Under the pieces are notes generated by a model that saw nothing but the letters and a program-made list of their open reading frames with translations, searched no databases and had not been told where the DNA came from. From NCBI GenBank assembly GCA_964491395.1, contig CAZBGI010000011.1, forward strand, positions 13,725-77,724: a stretch of DNA of 64,000 nt, read 5' to 3'. The stretch is from SKVR01 sp964491395. GTDB lineage: Bacteria; Bacteroidota; Bacteroidia; Bacteroidales; UBA7960. Below, in pieces: positions 18,685 to 27,182 of the stretch (position 1 is the stretch's first letter; each line of letters opens with the position of its first letter). The translations under genes and the position numbers were made by a program.

Positions 18685-19473
18685 ATGAAGAATAGAATAG
18701 CTTTTTTTGCCGGTATTATTTTCATGTTCGCTTTCATATCTTCCTGCACACAGGATGAAGAAAAGGATTATGCTTTTAACTATATTGACCTTGAATTTTA
18801 CGAACACTTCTCCTCCGACAACTCTTTTATCAATTTTACCCTGCAAACTGTAGAAACTTTTCCTTGCAATAATTTCTCCCTTGAAGTTAACGTGGAACCT
18901 ACATCAGTGCATACCGATATTCAAATTATGGACATTGACGTGCCAGATGTTTGCATTACGACCCTGGGGCCGGCTACACAGCAGGTAGAATTAGGCCCTG
19001 CCGAAGATATAACTCCCGGGTTTACCTTATGGGTCAATGATAAAAGACATGATTTTGCTGTTGTTGTTCAAGATCATCTCATTACCATAGAGGAAAAAAC
19101 TCCTTTCGAGAACCACTTGTTTTTTACTTTTGATTCCCTCATGCGCATCCCGGAAAATACCGTTTGGGGATATGTTGTATTTGGCCAGAACGAGGAAAAC
19201 AAAAACAACATCATGGACGAGATAATGGAGGCCTTTAAAGAAGAAGGGGCCGAAGAGTTGTTGCTCCAGGACGGCTTTTACTATTATTTTACCGCTAAGA
19301 ATAACGAAATATATTTTGAAAACCTGAAGCAGGAAATCCAAACGTTCCATTTTAAGTTTGATAAGCCTCTGGAAGTATTGACAAAGACATTTAACAGGAT
19401 TATGGGTGAATACGACCAGAGTGATATTCAGTTGAGACTTTTCAATACAAGAGGAGAAAGATATATCATGTAA
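18685..19473 (+). CDS. Putative lipoprotein, function unknown
   Basis: A 262-residue protein with a lipoprotein signal peptide: a basic start, a hydrophobic core and the lipobox ISSC, so Cys21 would be acylated. The residues just after the cysteine, TQDEEKDYAF, are acidic, which in this phylum favours outer-membrane surface display. I recognise no further domain. It is mostly beta-strand in character with an acidic helix-forming part near residues 170-195. It stands alone ahead of an ECF sigma-factor gene about 140 bases downstream. Confidence 0.7.
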   Translation: MKNRIAFFAGIIFMFAFISSCTQDEEKDYAFNYIDLEFYEHFSSDNSFINFTLQTVETFPCNNFSLEVNVEPTSVHTDIQIMDIDVPDVCITTLGPATQQVELGPAEDITPGFTLWVNDKRHDFAVVVQDHLITIEEKTPFENHLFFTFDSLMRIPENTVWGYVVFGQNEENKNNIMDEIMEAFKEEGAEELLLQDGFYYYFTAKNNEIYFENLKQEIQTFHFKFDKPLEVLTKTFNRIMGEYDQSDIQLRLFNTRGERYIM

Positions 19474-19609
19474 GAGATACTATCTCTGTTGAACACCAAA
19501 CGTTCTTAATTTTTTGCTTTTTATTCTTGCCCAATGCGGCATAATTTGTGCGTAACTGTTCCTATAAGTTTTTTTTTTACTTTTGTTTACAGTACCAACA
19601 CAGATCCGT

Positions 19610-20161
19610 GTGGAAAGATTAAAAGAAATCGTGCGTGGTTGTATAAAAAACAACCGGCAAAGCCAGAGTGAACTCTACAAGATGTTTGCATCGAAAATGT
19701 ATGGAGTTTGCTTGCGCTATGCAGGCAACAGTTTTGACGCACAGGACATATTGCAGGATGGATTTGTAAAGGTATTTGACAACCTGAAGAGTTTTAAAGG
19801 AGATGGATCGCTGGAAGGATGGATGAAACGCATTTTCGTCAATCTTGCACTTGACAAATACAGGAGCAGAATCACCACCCTTTCGGTTGATGATGTGAAC
19901 GAAAATCAGGACTTAACCAACAAGGAGGCCTCTGCACTTGACACCATGTCGGAAAAGGAGATTCTGGCCCTGATCAGGCAATTACCGGATCAATACAGAT
20001 TGGTATTTAACCTTTATGTACTCGATGGTCATTCACACAATGAGATTGCACAAATTCTTGATATAGGCGTATCCACTTCAAGGTCAAACCTTGCAAGAGC
20101 CAAAACCATATTAAAAGAAAAAATTGATTATCAATCCCAATGGATTGAAAAAGCTATCTGA
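19610..20161 (+). CDS. ECF-type RNA polymerase sigma factor
   Basis: A sigma factor of about 183 residues with region 2 (YAGNSFDAQDILQDGFVKVF, then GWMKRIFVNLALDKYR) and region 4 (HSHNEIAQILDIGVSTSRSN). No ATG is available at the 5' end. I chose the GTG at 19610 because family members usually start close before the motif IxGC; a TTG at 19583 is also possible. The stop is 8 bases before the next gene, which encodes a membrane-anchored protein with a short cytoplasmic N-terminus. That pairing is typical of sigma and anti-sigma factors. Confidence 0.87.
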   Translation: MERLKEIVRGCIKNNRQSQSELYKMFASKMYGVCLRYAGNSFDAQDILQDGFVKVFDNLKSFKGDGSLEGWMKRIFVNLALDKYRSRITTLSVDDVNENQDLTNKEASALDTMSEKEILALIRQLPDQYRLVFNLYVLDGHSHNEIAQILDIGVSTSRSNLARAKTILKEKIDYQSQWIEKAI

Positions 20162-20168
20162 TAATAAG

Positions 20169-21581
20169 ATGGACAAGTTGGAAAAAGACATAAAAAAACG
20201 ATTTGACAATTTTGAAGCGTCCCCTCCTGCGGAGCTATGGTCTTCTATTGAAAGCCGTCTTGATGCGAAGGATGCAGTTAGAACAGGCTATAAAAGGAGA
20301 AGAATCACAGCGATTGCAGCAGCTGTTTTGCTGTTTCTGATTTCTACCGCAGGCCTGCTGCTTAACCAGTTTGGGCTTCGCATTGTACCCGTAGCCCAGC
20401 AAACATCAACTTCTTCTTCTCAAGACCAGGAAAATAATGATGTTTTCCGAACCCCTCCACTTTCCACGGAATCAATCGAACCGGCAACGAATAACCGGGA
20501 TAACGAGTTGAAGGCAGACGTTAAATCATCTGATTTAACCGAACAACATACTCCTCTCCTTGCCCGGGAAGAAAAGGGGTATGAAACTGAGGACTCCCCC
20601 ATTAACACCCAAATTATATTTTCGGATATTGCTGCCAGCTCAACAATGCCTGCACTTTATGCAGAAACCGGATCTCTGCTATCACTGCACCCCGGTTTGG
20701 AAGAAGTCAGTATAAAGTTATCAGCAAAAAACAAAAACGGGAAAGAGAACTATGATGTCCGGCAAATCGACGTACATCTTGCAAATAATCATCACGATAC
20801 ACCGTCGTCATACTCTCTGTCAACTTATTTTGCTCCACAGCAAGCATACCGTTATCAAAACAGAAATGCTTCTCATCCCATGCAAGCCCTTGAAAGCGAG
20901 ATCATGACTTTTGCAGCAGGGTTGCAGGTAAATTATCGTATCAACAACCGCTGGGAAATACAGAGCGGTCTGGGTTTCAACAGAATAGGACAAAGAATCA
21001 AAGACATTGCTGCTTTCAGCCATCCTTCAAAAATGGCCCTTTACTCAACTGACGGAGCCCCTATCACCGAGCACCCTCAAAGTATGAACACTTCAATGGG
21101 AGGAGTGGTATTTACTGACCAGCGATTGTATTTTGCAGATATCAGCTCTTCACGAATCATCACCCTCAAGGGTAGTTACGACGAAAGCATCGTAAACCTT
21201 CTGAATAAAACAGGAACCGGACTTATTCAGCATTTTGAATATCTTGAAATGCCTGTTAATGTCCGGTATAAGCTCTGGCAACAAGGTTTTGAAATATCTG
21301 CCAAAGCAGGGTTATCTGCCAATTACCTGCTATCCGGAAAAGTATTTCTTCCCGAACAAACCCAGGGGACTCCTATAGGAAAGGTAGTAGGAGTAAATAC
21401 ACTGAATCTTTCAGGTATGGCTGGTTTGGTATTCAGTTACCCTGTTTTGTCAAAGGTAAGCATGAGCCTGGAGCCTACTGCAAGCATGTTTTTAACTCCT
21501 ATGGGTAATGTCAGAAATCTTACCCGTGAAACACACCCTTACAGCTGGTCTGTAATGATGGGATTGTCCTATAAGCTTTAG
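20169..21581 (+). CDS. Anti-sigma-like membrane-anchored protein with C-terminal beta-barrel-like domain
   Basis: A 470-residue protein. Residues 1-40 are cytoplasmic in character (LEKDIKKRFDNFEASPPAEL), like the N-terminus of anti-sigma proteins in this phylum. A basic patch and one membrane segment follow (about 42-68). A Ser/Thr/Glu-rich linker of about 130 residues comes next, then a region of amphipathic strands from about residue 240 to the end, with repeated aromatic/glycine patterns (LQVNYRINNRWEIQSGLGF, LEMPVNVRYKLW) and a final SVMMGLSYKL, as in outer-membrane beta-barrels. If both readings are right, one chain would link the sigma factor to the outer membrane. The ATG at 20169 is chosen over a start inside the sigma gene. 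Confidence 0.65.
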   Translation: MDKLEKDIKKRFDNFEASPPAELWSSIESRLDAKDAVRTGYKRRRITAIAAAVLLFLISTAGLLLNQFGLRIVPVAQQTSTSSSQDQENNDVFRTPPLSTESIEPATNNRDNELKADVKSSDLTEQHTPLLAREEKGYETEDSPINTQIIFSDIAASSTMPALYAETGSLLSLHPGLEEVSIKLSAKNKNGKENYDVRQIDVHLANNHHDTPSSYSLSTYFAPQQAYRYQNRNASHPMQALESEIMTFAAGLQVNYRINNRWEIQSGLGFNRIGQRIKDIAAFSHPSKMALYSTDGAPITEHPQSMNTSMGGVVFTDQRLYFADISSSRIITLKGSYDESIVNLLNKTGTGLIQHFEYLEMPVNVRYKLWQQGFEISAKAGLSANYLLSGKVFLPEQTQGTPIGKVVGVNTLNLSGMAGLVFSYPVLSKVSMSLEPTASMFLTPMGNVRNLTRETHPYSWSVMMGLSYKL

Positions 21582-21625
21582 TACCGTCAATATTTGCAAC
21601 AACAGGGGAAAACCGGCAGTAAGGA

Positions 21626-22375
21626 TTAGTTCATCTTTCCTACAGGCATCATGTACAAAACCCTGACATCCTCCCCCAGCTGCAGGATTTCTTCTACTTC
21701 GTCATCGCGGTAGGCTCCGATTACCACAGTACCCAGATTCATGGCTGCTGCCTGAAGATGCACATTTTGTGAAGCATGACCAATTTCATTGTAAACATAT
21801 CTTTCGGCCCGCTCACCATAACGGGCTTGCGTACGCTCGATAACTGCCCCAAAGATGAACACCACGGCTCCTTCTGTAATCATTGACTGGCTCAGGGAAG
21901 CCCTTGCCAAAGCTGCCGATACATCTTCCTCCATCACCCTTTCCAGCGTGTTTTCAAATGGATTATAATGATATACCCCTTTCTCCAGACCCGTAACTTT
22001 ATTTATCATTACGTACATTTCCAGGGGGAAAGTGGCACCAGCTGAAGGTGCCGTACGGAAGCCCTTTTCATGGGTCACCCCCTGCGCACTCCATAGCAGT
22101 TGCGAAACCTCGCTCACATTCATAGGTTCCCGGCTGTAACTTCGCACCGATCTTCTTAGGGTTAGTGCTTTGGTTAAACTCATCCCTCCTTCTTTCAGGG
22201 GTTCAGGTAATTGTACTTTATTTTTCTCCATGATAATTTCATTTTGTTGTGCAGAAAATGATGGATTCGAAGAACTACTGGTTCCCGGTGTTATTCCCTT
22301 AAAAATAAAAAAGAATAGTGCACCACCCAAAATAATAAACCCGAAAATAGCCAGCATGTAGGTAACTTTTCTCAT
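21626..22375 (-). CDS. SagB/ThcOx-type nitroreductase-family oxidoreductase, membrane-anchored
   Basis: A 249-residue flavoprotein of the nitroreductase superfamily. After an N-terminal hydrophobic anchor (about residues 6-26) the typical start appears: LTLRRSVRSYSREPMNVSEVSQLLWSAQG (in part), then APSAGATFPLEMYV and YNEIGHASQNVHLQA, as in SagB-like FMN enzymes. Best-known relatives oxidise azolines in peptide natural products, but no precursor peptide or cyclodehydratase is nearby, so a solitary redox role is more likely. The anchor would place the enzyme outside the cytoplasm. It is convergent with the barrel gene and has its own upstream promoter. Confidence 0.85.
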   Translation of the reverse strand: MRKVTYMLAIFGFIILGGALFFFIFKGITPGTSSSSNPSFSAQQNEIIMEKNKVQLPEPLKEGGMSLTKALTLRRSVRSYSREPMNVSEVSQLLWSAQGVTHEKGFRTAPSAGATFPLEMYVMINKVTGLEKGVYHYNPFENTLERVMEEDVSAALARASLSQSMITEGAVVFIFGAVIERTQARYGERAERYVYNEIGHASQNVHLQAAAMNLGTVVIGAYRDDEVEEILQLGEDVRVLYMMPVGKMN

Positions 22376-22513
22376 AAAATATAGTTTGTTCCCATAAATG
22401 GGAGAGTTAATTATTCAACAAAAGGCAGGAACCATTCACCATTCTCTGCTTAACGATAACGAAGCGTGAAGAATAATTGGTCTTCAATCATAATTATCCT
22501 GTAGCAAACATAC

Positions 22514-22545
22514 CAAAAATAGAGCAATTTAGTATCACTGCCAAA
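22514..22545 (-). promoter_or_regulatory. Promoter for the SagB-like gene (minus strand)
   Basis: Read on the minus strand: TTTG (22545-22542), 20 bases, then TATTTTTG (22521-22514), a full match to TTTG-N(19-21)-TAnnTTTG. It predicts a leader of about 130 bases before the ATG at 22375. Confidence 0.65.
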
Positions 22546-22669
22546 ACAAATCGGGATAATTAACCTATTCTAAAGCCCGGAAAAGTGAATGTATTCAAAT
22601 CATTTTATAACCCGATATTTAGAATGGTTTTAAATAGCGTAAAACGAAATGAGAATATACCAAAAAAGT

Positions 22670-22677
22670 TATCTTTG
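22670..22677 (+). promoter_or_regulatory. -7 box upstream of the fused oxidoreductase gene
   Basis: TATCTTTG matches TAnnTTTG, about 100 bases before the ATG at 22777. No clear -33 TTTG is present. Confidence 0.4.
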
Positions 22678-22776
22678 CCCTATCAAAACCCTGCTATTCA
22701 GGCAAAAGAAACATGTTTTTACTAGATAATTATCACTAAGCTGTCAAAATTAGTTATAAAACAATCTTTGGATTCC

Positions 22777-25700
22777 ATGCAAAAAATTTCTCAACACCCA
22801 ATCCTTGATATCAAAACACCAGAAGAAACCAGTTTTAATTATAAAGGGCAAAAAGTAAGGGGGGAAAAAGGCTTTACCATTGCTGCGGCACTTCACCAGG
22901 CCGGTTATCCCATTCACAGCCATAGTTTAAAAAATCGCAGCCGCAGTCTTGAATGTGGTATTGGCAAATGCGGAGCCTGCGAGATGCTTGTAGACGGAGA
23001 GGTGCAGCGAATTTGCATCACCTTATGCGACAATGTTAAGGAGGTGGCGGAAATCCCCCGTGATTATGTTGCAGAAGCTACCCGGTACCAGAAAAAGGAA
23101 GCCCTGAAAATATACAAAACCCAGGTAGTAATTATAGGGGCAGGTCCTGCAGGACTTGCCACCCGCGAGATCCTCAATGAGCATGGAGTAAGCAACATTG
23201 TGGTAGACAGCAATGCTGAAATCGGGGGTCAGTTCAATATGCAAACCCACCAGTTTTTCTTTTTTGAAAAGGAGAAAAAATATGGAGGATTGAGAGGTTT
23301 TGAAATTTCCAGCATGCTTGCCGGAGAGAATCATGACGGCATCATGCTCGACTCTACAGTCTGGGATATTTTTGAGAACAAAAGGGTAGCCGCAAAAAAC
23401 ATCAAAACCGGTGAGATATATTACATCGATTGCGAATTCTTTGTTGTGGCCTCCGGAGCGGTCCCTTTTCTGCCCACTTTTCACAACGACGATTTGCCCG
23501 GCGTATATACGGCTGCGGTAATTCAAAAGATGATGAATGTAGAGCTCACACTGCTGGGCAAGAACATTCTAACCGTGGGAGCTGGCAATATTGGCTATCT
23601 GACCTCCTATCAACTTACCCAGGCCGGAGCGCATGTAAAAGCAATCATCGAAGCTCAAGATCACGAAGGAGGATTCCCGGTTCAGGCCAACAGGGTTCGG
23701 CGATTAGGCATACCCATTATGCTCTCTCACCTAATCCTTGAGGCCGTTCCCAACGAAAAGGGAGATGGCATAAAGGGAGCAGTGATTGCAGAAGCAGAAA
23801 ACTTTAAAGCCATTCCCGGAACAGAGAAATACATTGGAGGGATTGATGCCATCAATATCTGCACCGGACTGATGCCCGATGATTTGCTATTGATAAAAGG
23901 GCGTGAAATGTTTGGCCGAAAATGCATGGGAGCCGGAGATGCCGTACGGATTGGCGAAGGTACCAGTGCCGTTCTCAGAGGGAAACAGGCCGCTTACGAA
24001 ATTCTGGATATCATACAGAAACCTTTCCGTTACGACGATTATTTGCAGGTTTCAAAAGAATACATTGATTCTCAGCAGCATCCCACCCGGGTAATTGAAG
24101 AGCCTTTCATGCCCGAAAAAGAGAGGATGCAAAAACCCTTTGTGCTGATTGACTGCCTTTATGGTTTCGCCTGCAATCCCTGTGCTTTTGCATGCAACTA
24201 TGGGGCTATCACCAAATCATCCACCAGCACGGTGCCCCATATTGATTTTGACAAATGCGTGGGTTGCATGGAGTGCGTTTATCAGTGTCCCGGTCTTGCC
24301 ATATTCGGATACAACATCCCCAAAGGAATATTTTTCCTCCCCATTGAATTTGACATGGACGAAGGAGAAGAAGTATTCCTGGTAGATAACCATGCCAACA
24401 TTCTGGGTGAAGGAACCATTGCCAAAATTCTGCACAAAAAGAACAAAACCCACGTGGCCCGGGTGAAAGCAGAAGAGATGAACGATGAGGACAAAATCAA
24501 AGTCCGGGGTTTTATCCTCAAAAGAGATTACCCGCAAAAGCCAGAACTTACCCCACACGAAGAATCATTCATGAGCGATGTTTTTATGTGTCATTGTGAC
24601 GATGTAAGTTTGGATCAGGTAATGGAAGTGGTAGGAGATCGGAAATTTGTTTCTGTGGATGAAATTAAGCATACCACCCACCTGGGAATGGGGCCATGCC
24701 GCGGAAAAAGATGTATACAACGACTCAAGCAGAACCTGCGTCCCATGGGCATTCAGCTTATCGGAAGCAGTACTCCCAGGGCTCCCATGTCTAACCAGAT
24801 AGGTATGGGAGAAATGTACCCCACAGATTTCCATGAGAAAATAATTACCTCCGTTACCCACCAAAAAAGACCGGTGGTTGAGGTGAAAGTACTTGTTGCA
24901 GGAGGAGGCATTGGTGGCAGTTCCCTGTTCCGGTTTCTTGCCGGGGAAGGGTACCAACCGGTGATGATTAATCATGGTTATGGGGGTTCCTGGCGAAATA
25001 TTGCCGGTGGAAGACCTGTTTTCAGCCTGCCTGAACTAACCGATATTGCCAAACACAATCTTGAGTTGTTTGAGGCACTCTCCAAAGAACATGATATAGA
25101 TTTCAGGCTTATCAACTACATTACCTTTGCACATGATGAAACCATGTATAAAGCATTGGAAGAATCCATGGCCTGGCAAAAAGCAATAATGCTTGCTCCC
25201 TCAGAATTCAAAAAACAGATATCGCCATATTTTAACACTTCCCAGGAAAAATACATTGCGGCCTTAAAAACCAGTGAATGCTGGCAGGCAACCCCGGGAA
25301 AAGTAATTGAAGCTCTCCGTAAAAAAGGTGTTGCCAACGGAGGTAACCTGTTGGAAGACACCCGGCTTATCGATATTGAAAAAAAAGATGATAAATATAT
25401 TGCCATCGTCAAAAATCATGAAGGGAGGTATATTGAATACCACACCCCGGTATTTATAAATGCACTGGGCGCAGAAGGGGATAAATTTGCCAGGAGTTTG
25501 GGCATTGAAACCGGACTGTTTCCTGTTAAACACCAGGCATTTATTACCCGTAGGCTTCCCATGCTGGGCATTGACGGAAGACCACTGGACATGCTCATAG
25601 ACCGTCGTAATTACAAAGGATTTACAGCCGTCTATGGACAGCAACTTGGAGAAACGGGCCAGATTATTGGCTGTGCATCTCCTGCTATTGAACCCAGAGA

Positions 25701-26007
25701 AACGGATAAAGATCTAAAAGTCAACTCGAAAGATTTTGCAGAAATTGTTTCTGAAATATTCGTAGATTGGATTCCGGAGATTTCTGCAGCAGGATTCCAG
25801 GCACTCTGGGCAGGTTACTACATTGAACCCCGAATGATTATTGACCCGGAGAAAGGTTTGTTCCTTGGCCTGCGCGGTCAAGGTTTCATGCTTGCTCAGT
25901 ACCTGGCCAAATTATATGTTGATCAACTCACAGGAAAACCCGTTCCTGACTATTTCAGCCGGCTGAAATTAGAGGGTGATGCCTTGCTTGAGAAGGCTTT
26001 CAAGTAA
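22777..26007 (+). CDS. Fused iron-sulfur/FAD amine or amino-acid dehydrogenase (HcnABC/sarcosine-oxidase-alpha-like)
   Basis: A 1076-residue protein that carries on one chain what is usually three or four subunits. In order: a [2Fe-2S] domain (Cys60, 65, 68 and 80; CGIGKCGAC); an FAD/NAD(P) domain (VVIIGAGPAGLA near 118, second Rossmann LTVGAGNIGY near 266); a ferredoxin-like region (FACNPCAFAC near 465, KCVGCMECVYQCPG near 493); a BFD-like [2Fe-2S] domain (MCHCDDVSLDQ near 604, GPCRGKRC near 640); and a DAO-type FAD domain (LVAGGGIGGSS near 705 to the end). HcnABC, opine oxidase and dye-linked proline dehydrogenases use the same modules to oxidise glycine, opines or proline. The substrate is unknown. 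The end of the second beta-strand in the DAO Rossmann reads VMIN, without the usual acidic residue. ATG 22777 is preferred to TTG 22768. Confidence 0.8.
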   Translation: MQKISQHPILDIKTPEETSFNYKGQKVRGEKGFTIAAALHQAGYPIHSHSLKNRSRSLECGIGKCGACEMLVDGEVQRICITLCDNVKEVAEIPRDYVAEATRYQKKEALKIYKTQVVIIGAGPAGLATREILNEHGVSNIVVDSNAEIGGQFNMQTHQFFFFEKEKKYGGLRGFEISSMLAGENHDGIMLDSTVWDIFENKRVAAKNIKTGEIYYIDCEFFVVASGAVPFLPTFHNDDLPGVYTAAVIQKMMNVELTLLGKNILTVGAGNIGYLTSYQLTQAGAHVKAIIEAQDHEGGFPVQANRVRRLGIPIMLSHLILEAVPNEKGDGIKGAVIAEAENFKAIPGTEKYIGGIDAINICTGLMPDDLLLIKGREMFGRKCMGAGDAVRIGEGTSAVLRGKQAAYEILDIIQKPFRYDDYLQVSKEYIDSQQHPTRVIEEPFMPEKERMQKPFVLIDCLYGFACNPCAFACNYGAITKSSTSTVPHIDFDKCVGCMECVYQCPGLAIFGYNIPKGIFFLPIEFDMDEGEEVFLVDNHANILGEGTIAKILHKKNKTHVARVKAEEMNDEDKIKVRGFILKRDYPQKPELTPHEESFMSDVFMCHCDDVSLDQVMEVVGDRKFVSVDEIKHTTHLGMGPCRGKRCIQRLKQNLRPMGIQLIGSSTPRAPMSNQIGMGEMYPTDFHEKIITSVTHQKRPVVEVKVLVAGGGIGGSSLFRFLAGEGYQPVMINHGYGGSWRNIAGGRPVFSLPELTDIAKHNLELFEALSKEHDIDFRLINYITFAHDETMYKALEESMAWQKAIMLAPSEFKKQISPYFNTSQEKYIAALKTSECWQATPGKVIEALRKKGVANGGNLLEDTRLIDIEKKDDKYIAIVKNHEGRYIEYHTPVFINALGAEGDKFARSLGIETGLFPVKHQAFITRRLPMLGIDGRPLDMLIDRRNYKGFTAVYGQQLGETGQIIGCASPAIEPRETDKDLKVNSKDFAEIVSEIFVDWIPEISAAGFQALWAGYYIEPRMIIDPEKGLFLGLRGQGFMLAQYLAKLYVDQLTGKPVPDYFSRLKLEGDALLEKAFK

Positions 26008-26097
26008 GCTGAGATACAGGTTTGGCAAATTTTAAAACAGCCTTATACTGCTATTTGTAAAATTGCAATTTAATTTTTTATTTTACAACATTAGTTG

Positions 26098-26105
26098 TAT
26101 CTTTG
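26098..26105 (+). promoter_or_regulatory. -7 box for the DUF177-rpmF-plsX-fabH cluster
   Basis: TATCTTTG, 24 bases before the chosen TTG start at 26130. The transcript would start near 26111, leaving about 18 bases of leader that include AGGAAG at 26120-26125. No good -33 TTTG is seen. Confidence 0.5.
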
Positions 26106-26129
26106 CAGCCTTTGAAAAAAGGAAGTACT

Positions 26130-26678
26130 TTGAAAGCATTGAAACCTTTTAATATAGCATTTGTAGGGCTTTCCGGAGGAGAACATGAATTCGGTTTCGA
26201 GCTCGACGATGATTTTTTCGCCTGTTTTGAAGGCGCTGAGATTGTCAATGCCAGGCTTAAAGGCACTTTGGTTTTGAATAAAAAAACCAACATGATGGAT
26301 TTAGACTTCTACGTCACCGGAGAGGTAGAGCAAGAATGCGACAGATGCCTGGAATCTTTTTGGCAAACAATGGATATTCACAAAACATTGTATGTGAAAT
26401 TTGGAGACCATCACGAAGAACAGGACGACGATATCATAATAATTCCTGCAACCGAGAGTCATATTGATGTTGCTCAGTACTTTTATGAATTTATTACCCT
26501 GGGGTTGCCCGTGAGAAGAGTTCATAAAGATGATGAAACCGGAAAACCCACTTGCGATCCGGAAATTATCAACCAATTAGAGAAATATATGCCCCAAAAG
26601 GGCGGAAATGCTGAAAATAAAGACGAGAAGCCCACTGATGCCAGATGGGATGCATTGAAAAACATCAAGTTTAATTAG
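26130..26678 (+). CDS. DUF177/YceD-family protein
   Basis: A 182-residue protein of the YceD (DUF177) family, which is nearly always encoded directly before ribosomal protein L32 and in plants is needed for 23S rRNA accumulation. A CxxC (CDRCLESFW) and later acidic stretches fit the family. No ATG exists near the N-terminus. I chose the TTG at 26130 because AGGAAG lies 4 bases upstream, a -7 box sits properly ahead of it, and the result (MKALKPFNIAFVGLSGGEHE) starts where relatives start. The TTG at 26112 is the alternative. The next gene is rpmF, 29 bases on. Confidence 0.85.
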   Translation: MKALKPFNIAFVGLSGGEHEFGFELDDDFFACFEGAEIVNARLKGTLVLNKKTNMMDLDFYVTGEVEQECDRCLESFWQTMDIHKTLYVKFGDHHEEQDDDIIIIPATESHIDVAQYFYEFITLGLPVRRVHKDDETGKPTCDPEIINQLEKYMPQKGGNAENKDEKPTDARWDALKNIKFN

Positions 26679-26707
26679 AACATTCATAAATAATATTTGC
26701 TAAGATT

Positions 26708-26893
26708 ATGGCACATCCTAAGAGTAAAATCTCCAAAACCCGCAGAGATAAAAGACGTACTCACTACAAAGCTACAGAGCCTGCATTGTCTGCTTGCTCC
26801 AACTGTGGTGCAACTAAATTAATGCACAGGGTATGCCCTGAATGCGGTTACTACAGAGGCCAGGTAGCGATAGAAAAAGCAGCCGCAGTATAA
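26708..26893 (+). CDS. rpmF: 50S ribosomal protein L32
   Basis: A 61-residue ribosomal protein bL32. The basic N-terminus AHPKSKISKTRRDKRRTHYK is typical, and a zinc ribbon follows with CSNC and CPEC pairs, so this is the zinc-binding (C+) form. It lies between the DUF177 gene and plsX, the standard arrangement that links ribosome assembly and lipid synthesis. Confidence 0.97.
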   Translation: MAHPKSKISKTRRDKRRTHYKATEPALSACSNCGATKLMHRVCPECGYYRGQVAIEKAAAV

Positions 26894-26991
26894 TTAAATA
26901 CATTTGCCAGATGCTGAGTGCTGCTAAAAATTCACTTGTTTTTGCACCATTCGCCCATGGCACTGAATTGTATTTGAATAAAAATATCCGG

Positions 26992-27028
26992 ATGGAACGA
27001 GCCATACAATTTCTATGGCTCGTTCCAT
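26992..27028. repeat. Perfect 15-bp inverted repeat between rpmF and plsX
   Basis: ATGGAACGAGCCATA (26992-27006) and its exact reverse complement (27014-27028) with a 7-base loop. No T-run follows on either side, so it is not a standard terminator. It could be a processing or stabilising hairpin in the rpmF-plsX transcript, a protein-binding site, or the remains of a small mobile palindrome. The surrounding 290 bases hold no convincing gene. Confidence 0.7.
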
Positions 27029-27182
27029 GCGGCCTGTTTCTAAAAAATCAAACAGATGAACCGAGTCTTGACAATCCCATTGAACCCCATGCGGAGGTTG
27101 ATGCTTTCGCAACGAGGTGAAAATGACCCTGTAGCAATTGTTGGCGAGCTCCATCTGACCGACTTATTAAAATTTTAAGCAG

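Larger units (their letters stand above)
22376..22776. other. 401-base divergent promoter region
   Basis: This separates the minus-strand nitroreductase gene from the plus-strand fused oxidoreductase gene. It holds one promoter-like site in each direction, given as separate entries. I see no small gene. Confidence 0.6.

Noticed and set aside
21626..22375. SagB-like gene as part of an azoline peptide biosynthesis cluster
   Set aside because: No precursor peptide, YcaO or E1-like gene is in view.
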